From: Phialocephala subalpina
Lineage: Eukaryota; Ascomycota; Leotiomycetes; Helotiales; Mollisiaceae
NCBI GenBank assembly: GCA_900073065.1
Contig: FJOG01000017.1
Coordinates: forward strand, 616,149-680,148
Length of the DNA stretch: 64,000 nucleotides
Direction of reading: 5' to 3'
The notes under the pieces are model-generated. The model searched no databases, was not told the DNA's origin, and worked only from the letters and a program-made list of their open reading frames with translations. Position numbers and translations under genes: made by a program. Positions 59,985 to 64,000 of this stretch are shown piece after piece (within the stretch, counting starts at the first letter, position 1; the number at the start of each line of letters is the position of its first letter).

Positions 59985-61233
59985 TTTTAAGTTATTTCAC
60001 AAGTCATGAAGGTATCTCAGATGTTAGGGAAGGAAGCTTTGCAATGTTGAAGAAATTCAGACCTAGATGTTCTATGAAGATCCGATCGGAGATAGACCGG
60101 ATGACAAGGTGGGGTAATCGGTTGGCGCTGCGGGGTTGACGCTCAAGAGGAAGTCGCACAACTTGATATCATTAACACTCGCCGCTCGTCGAATAACGAC
60201 TGGATATAAAACGTGCTAGTCATACATCGACATTCGCCGGTTTCCGAGATCCTCATGATACAATCTCGGCGTGAGGCGTCCTTCACGTGATCTTATCAGC
60301 GATACAGGACATGTTGGTGAACCCATACACGCTCAGCCTTTTACAACTGCCAAATCTAAGAGAGAAACTCGCTCTGAAAGTTCTCGGCATGAGGTTCGCG
60401 ATACCTATTCTTGGAGTCAAAATATCAACGCAAAGATTGCATCGGCACGTGAGTGCACGTCCCCTCGTCGCTTCCCCTTTAAATCTCGGCTCGAGACATC
60501 CTTCCTTTTCATCGCATCTTTGCTTCCGCTTAGTTGGTTTTTTCACAAAACGATGAAAAGAATCCCATCTCGTTTTTGGGTTTCCCAGAAATAATTTTGA
60601 CTGGTCTCGAGAACGGCAAGTCGATTCGAGTCAATGCGATCGGCATTGTCTCATGAAGGCGATCAAACACTTTAAGGACTTGCCGGGTTCTGAGACATGT
60701 CAGACCAGATCAAGGAAACAAAACATCGGTACAGACTGCTTTCGTCTGAACTCCGCGAGAGCCTCATGCGCTCCTTCTTTCCCTTCGTTGAACTTGTTTG
60801 CGATCATGATTTTTGTTCTGTCGATTAGAACCAAATACGTATCATTTTCAACGAGTACTCAATTCTAGAGGGACTATGTTGAAGTCAACGCGCCTCCAAG
60901 TAACATCCGAAATGGATACTTATGCGGCTCGAGTCGATATCGTTCCCCATCATATCTTATCTATGGGGATCTCTTGTAACGTGGATGATGGGAGCTTGTA
61001 TCTTGGCATCGGCGACAAACTCAATCTGTACGGCCTAGCGACGATCAATGCTTACAATTCGGTTCGACCTCCTGGAAGTCCATGAGAGGCTGGTACCTGT
61101 TGGACTTCTTTAAAGCCAAGGTCTCTTCTCAAATTTGTTCTTTCTACCTCAAGCTCCTGGTCGAGTCTATTCATTTCGTCTCTAATTGTCATTCATTCAA
61201 TTTTGCTGCCGGCAGTATTATCCTTCATTCATC
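59985..61233. other. Divergent intergenic region SSADH / secreted peptide
   Basis: 1.25 kb with overlapping ORFs (60271-60600, 60813-61085) that lack motifs. It should contain the promoters of both genes. Confidence 0.45.
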
Positions 61234-61675
61234 ATGTATACCTCAATCACTCAAATCATGGCCATTGTCTTCCTGGCTCTTCCCATCGTCTCTGCATTTG
61301 AAGGCGCAGCGCCAACAGACTTGGAAAGACGATATGTCGTACGTGTACAGAACGCTGCCAAGCATCCCAACTGACCTCTTCTAGGGAAGCAATGCAGTCA
61401 TGGCCTCCATCATCGCCCGAAACCCCGATCTTCTCCCTTCTCGTGACCTCTCGCTACGCCATCACACCGAAGCACAAATCGCTGCGAAGAAAGCAAAAGC
61501 ATCAGTTCGTGATGTTGACGCTGGTAAGGATTGCGGCACCGCGATCTGCAGGTACAGCAGCTGATTTTGTGTCTTAGAAGTTGAAGCAAGAGAGGCGCAT
61601 CATAAGTCAACGAAAAGGGAGCCTCACCATACGGAAGCGCAGATTGCGGCGAAGAAGGCCAAGGCTAGCAATTGA
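61234..61675 (+). CDS. Small secreted repeat peptide precursor with dibasic sites (unknown)
   Basis: Exons are 61234-61338, 61385-61523 and 61578-61675, giving 113 residues. Both introns (46 and 54 nt) have GT-AG ends and strong signals (GTACGT, GTAAGG; TTCTAG, TCTTAG). A signal peptide is clear: MAIVFLALPIVSA precedes FEGAAPTDLERR. The rest has no cysteines. The motif HHTEAQIAAKKAKAS occurs twice, at 61460-61504 and 61625-61669. The second copy ends the protein as KASN. Dibasic sites lie at LERR|Y and STKR|EP. After KR, the EP pair fits an X-Pro dipeptidase trim of the type used for alpha-factor, leaving a 16-residue HHTEAQIAAKKAKASN. The architecture resembles kexin-processed fungal peptides. 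I do not recognise the sequence. Role could be signalling, defence or interaction with other organisms, all unproven. Confidence 0.75.
61460..61504 (+). repeat. Peptide repeat copy 1 (15 codons)
   Basis: Encodes HHTEAQIAAKKAKAS, preceded by SLR and followed by VRDVDA. 12 of the 15 codons differ silently from copy 2. Confidence 0.9.
61625..61669 (+). repeat. Peptide repeat copy 2 (15 codons)
   Basis: Encodes the same 15 residues, preceded by TKREP and followed only by Asn and the stop codon. Confidence 0.9.
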
Positions 61676-62206
61676 TTTGTTTTGAGCCTTTCTGTGTGTT
61701 TGACATGAGTTGACTTTGTGGTTTGCATAACGGTATCATGATGGAGAAGCCTCTTCTTGCACTTCCTTGACTTGTCGATATTCTTCTCTTCTCCATCTCG
61801 GCTCTCTCCCTACTTTTAGGCGGCAGATTCGTGCAGCATTTTTATCATACATCTTTTGCCTTCTGACTCCCTTTCTCGTTGTACGGGCCAGTCAAGGCTT
61901 GACGTCTTCTACTCTCACTCGACTACCGTATATGGATAGGTCGCTGGCAGAGTGTTGTTAGAAGATGTTATGAATTCTTTGAGCTGATCAATCTTATAGG
62001 TTTAGTACTTCATTCTTCCCTTGATTCCCTAGAAATGTTCTGCTCATTTACCTTAGCCATCGGCAAAGTTGCCAATGAGCTTCTGACTGCTTTGCAACAT
62101 GAAAATGAAAGATATTTCTAATTTTGCAATGCATCTATTCAGAACTGCTCAGTCTTTAGAGATGCGAATTCATGCAACAACGTTCTTGCAGATCGAGCTC
62201 AAAATA
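61676..62206. other. Convergent intergenic region
   Basis: 531 bp between the facing stops of the peptide and ankyrin genes. No gene is seen. Confidence 0.45.
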
Positions 62207-64000
62207 CTAGTACGTGCCAAGAGCAGGTAAACTTGCCGCTCTTGCCTGTGAGAGCTCCGCGATCGCGTCTCTGCACGCTAAGTACCCATTCCCTTCTGCC
62301 AGTTCCATTGCCCTCCGACACTGCTTCTGGTCGAAGTCACCGTTGTTGATTTTCCAAAGGAATCCGATCATCTCAATTCCACCATTCTCCGCCGCTCCCT
62401 CAAGTGGCCACCGACCGTTGACCTCCGCTGGTGAAGCGTGCAAATCTGCCCCTAAATCGAGCAATTTTGCAGCGATGATACAATTGCCTCTAATTGCTGC
62501 AAGTTGAAAAGCGGTTGCGCCCCCACGCGTCGCTGGTCTCAAATTCACATCTGCTCCGGCTTTGAGAAGCAGCGTGACAATCTCAAGGCTATCGACCTCT
62601 ACCGCTTTTTGCAAAGGGGTTCTCTTCACTCCGAAATTAGCCTCGCGGTTGACTGTGGCCCCGCGGCTGATCAAGAGCTCTACCAAGTCTTTGCATTTTG
62701 TCTTGATGGCTTCCAGAAGCGGTGTCTCGTTATTCATCCAACCGAACACACGAGTATAGACCAGGTCCGGATCGCAACCTGCATCAAGAAGTTTCTTGAT
62801 CACTTCAAAGTCGGCGTGATCCCCAGATCGACTTGTTTCAATAGCTATCACGAGTGGCCAACACGCCGAGCTGTGTCCAGTTGACACATCCACAAGTCCG
62901 GAGCCGAGGAGGAGGTTGAATGCTTCAACTCCTGCCGAGCCACGTCGAATTGCGGCACACAGGGCACCAACTCCAAAAAACTCTGGCTTAATATAACGAT
63001 TCATTCGAAAGGTTGCCAGTTCCAAGAGCAGAGGTAGCATCTCGGGGTGTTTCTCCACGCATGTTGTTAACATACTTGAATCGGTGGGATCGGCACCGCT
63101 TTCGACAAGTTTACGAATAAGCTCAGTATCGCCCCTACTCAGTCCAATCCCAATGCACTTCGTGAGGGCATCTCTAAATGCCATTCTAGATTTGAGGACA
63201 AATTCGAACACAGCCATATCTCCCCTTTCCAAAACGTCAGAAAGCTCATTACGCTGCAAGGCAGAATGATGACAAAATGTTAATTGAAGGTCCTGGATGA
63301 TTGACATATCACCCCACTGCAATGCCTCTCCGAGAAGGGTAGTCTTTCGACCTTTGTATTCATAAAGATCCCATCCTATCGACGGGTGACCAAGTGCATC
63401 TGCGTCCAGAATCGCGCGCACCATTCTAGAGTTTCGGCGCAGTACGGCAGCAAATAGCGGGGAGGGTGGCAATGTATAAAAAGATTTGCCGGTTCTGGGG
63501 AAGTTGACATCGGCTCCAGCTCTAAGTAATGTCAAGAGAGACTCCTCGTGATCGTTCTGAACCGCGTAAAGCACTGCACTAGTCAAGTGCGAAGGTGTGG
63601 GAGAAGGACAGCAGTCCAGTAGCTTCTGAATATAGACCATGTTGCAATTTTTTGATGCCGCGGCGATTGCAGGCTGGAAGCGTCCCCCCTCCCCCAGGCA
63701 TTTAAAGGCAGCTGAATGCTCCAGTTTTTCGATAAGCCTTTCGTCGCCAGCTGAAATTGCCTCCGCGAGTGATGTCGTGATACTCTGATAAGCTTCCTCG
63801 CTCTCTGAATTCCACTCTTCTTCGTCGATGCTGTGTGCAGGAGCATTGAGGTCTGGCTCCAAAGATAAGATACAGTCAATCACTTCTCTTCTGCCGGATC
63901 TTATTGCAGCGCTGAGAGCCCGATGTGGTGTTCTCGAATAGAGCAAGAGCAGCTGAACGAATTGCATCTTGCCTTGTTTTGCACCTTGAATCAAAGCCCA
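62207..64000 (-). CDS. Ankyrin-repeat protein (partial, 5' end beyond window)
   Basis: An open frame of at least 597 residues runs past the right edge, so the true start is not visible; Met-like codons near 63994 are internal. Repeats of the ankyrin type are clear, for example TPLQKAVEVDSLEIVTLLLK followed by AGADVNL, TPLLEAIKTKCKDLVELLIS with RGATVNR, and ATAFQLAAIRGNCIIAAKLLD with LGADLHA. Some repeats in the left half are degenerate. Such proteins usually mediate protein contacts. Upstream domains (often NACHT or heterokaryon-incompatibility type in fungi) may lie outside the window. The stop follows PALGTY. No intron is needed within the visible part. Confidence 0.9.
   Translation of the reverse strand, partial: WALIQGAKQGKMQFVQLLLLYSRTPHRALSAAIRSGRREVIDCILSLEPDLNAPAHSIDEEEWNSESEEAYQSITTSLAEAISAGDERLIEKLEHSAAFKCLGEGGRFQPAIAAASKNCNMVYIQKLLDCCPSPTPSHLTSAVLYAVQNDHEESLLTLLRAGADVNFPRTGKSFYTLPPSPLFAAVLRRNSRMVRAILDADALGHPSIGWDLYEYKGRKTTLLGEALQWGDMSIIQDLQLTFCHHSALQRNELSDVLERGDMAVFEFVLKSRMAFRDALTKCIGIGLSRGDTELIRKLVESGADPTDSSMLTTCVEKHPEMLPLLLELATFRMNRYIKPEFFGVGALCAAIRRGSAGVEAFNLLLGSGLVDVSTGHSSACWPLVIAIETSRSGDHADFEVIKKLLDAGCDPDLVYTRVFGWMNNETPLLEAIKTKCKDLVELLISRGATVNREANFGVKRTPLQKAVEVDSLEIVTLLLKAGADVNLRPATRGGATAFQLAAIRGNCIIAAKLLDLGADLHASPAEVNGRWPLEGAAENGGIEMIGFLWKINNGDFDQKQCRRAMELAEGNGYLACRDAIAELSQARAASLPALGTY

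Noticed and set aside
60271..61085. Several overlapping ORFs of about 60-107 codons
   Set aside because: No motif and no consistent splicing; they lie in a divergent promoter region.

Overview
The window is nuclear DNA of a filamentous ascomycete (Pezizomycotina). The evidence is many short introns (about 46-131 nt, GTAAGT-type donors, CAG/TAG acceptors), a gene about every 3 kb on both strands, and fungus-specific families (TVP18, AIM21, DUF7918, Fet4, DUF2421 transporter, acid trehalase). A leotiomycete is my guess from protein flavour, not something I can prove. No gene cluster, transposon ORF, CRISPR array, rRNA or virus was seen. Exon borders were read by hand from splice signals and protein continuity, and coordinates give the full coding span from start to stop codon.

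Layout, left to right. 1-3107 (-): DUF2421/FUSC-type membrane protein, cut by the left edge. 3391-4979 (+): nuclear sirtuin with an apparent 1-nt frameshift. 4980-8989: 4 kb without a convincing gene. 8990-13448 (+): PMC1-type Ca2+ ATPase. 14322-16628 (+): mitochondrial ABC1/UbiB kinase-like protein. 16629-19556: non-coding, with an inverted repeat and an array of decayed repeats. 19557-21181 (+): two-TM fungal protein. 21818-23467 (+): Fet4-type iron transporter. 23735-25435 (-): RRM nucleolar-type protein. About 25761-25864: tRNA-like locus. 26587-26715: long imperfect inverted repeat.

The middle holds housekeeping genes. RNH202 (27365-28672, -) and MCM10 (29094-31497, +) are divergent and share a 421-bp promoter with an ACGCGT (MCB) box. 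Then come acid trehalase ATH1 (32072-35661, -), actin-patch protein AIM21 (36184-39541, -), Golgi TVP18 (41190-41934, -) and nuclear import factor NTF2 (42813-43505, -). The last two are split into tiny exons (16, 7 and 18 nt).

The right part has a DUF7918 protein (44889-46902, +), a secreted serine beta-lactamase-like hydrolase (47443-49364, +), an IMPACT/UPF0029 protein (49418-51151, -), an NAD(P)-binding reductase (51732-52545, +), a HODM/DUF3445 protein (53586-54736, -), an SDR (56498-57676, -), succinate-semialdehyde dehydrogenase (58142-59984, -), a small secreted peptide precursor (61234-61675, +) and an ankyrin-repeat protein cut by the right edge (62207-64000, -).

The most novel item is the 113-residue secreted precursor at 61234-61675. 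It has a signal peptide, two dibasic sites and a 15-residue motif present twice. The two copies are identical in protein but differ silently in 12 of 15 codons. It looks like an undescribed kexin-processed repeat peptide.
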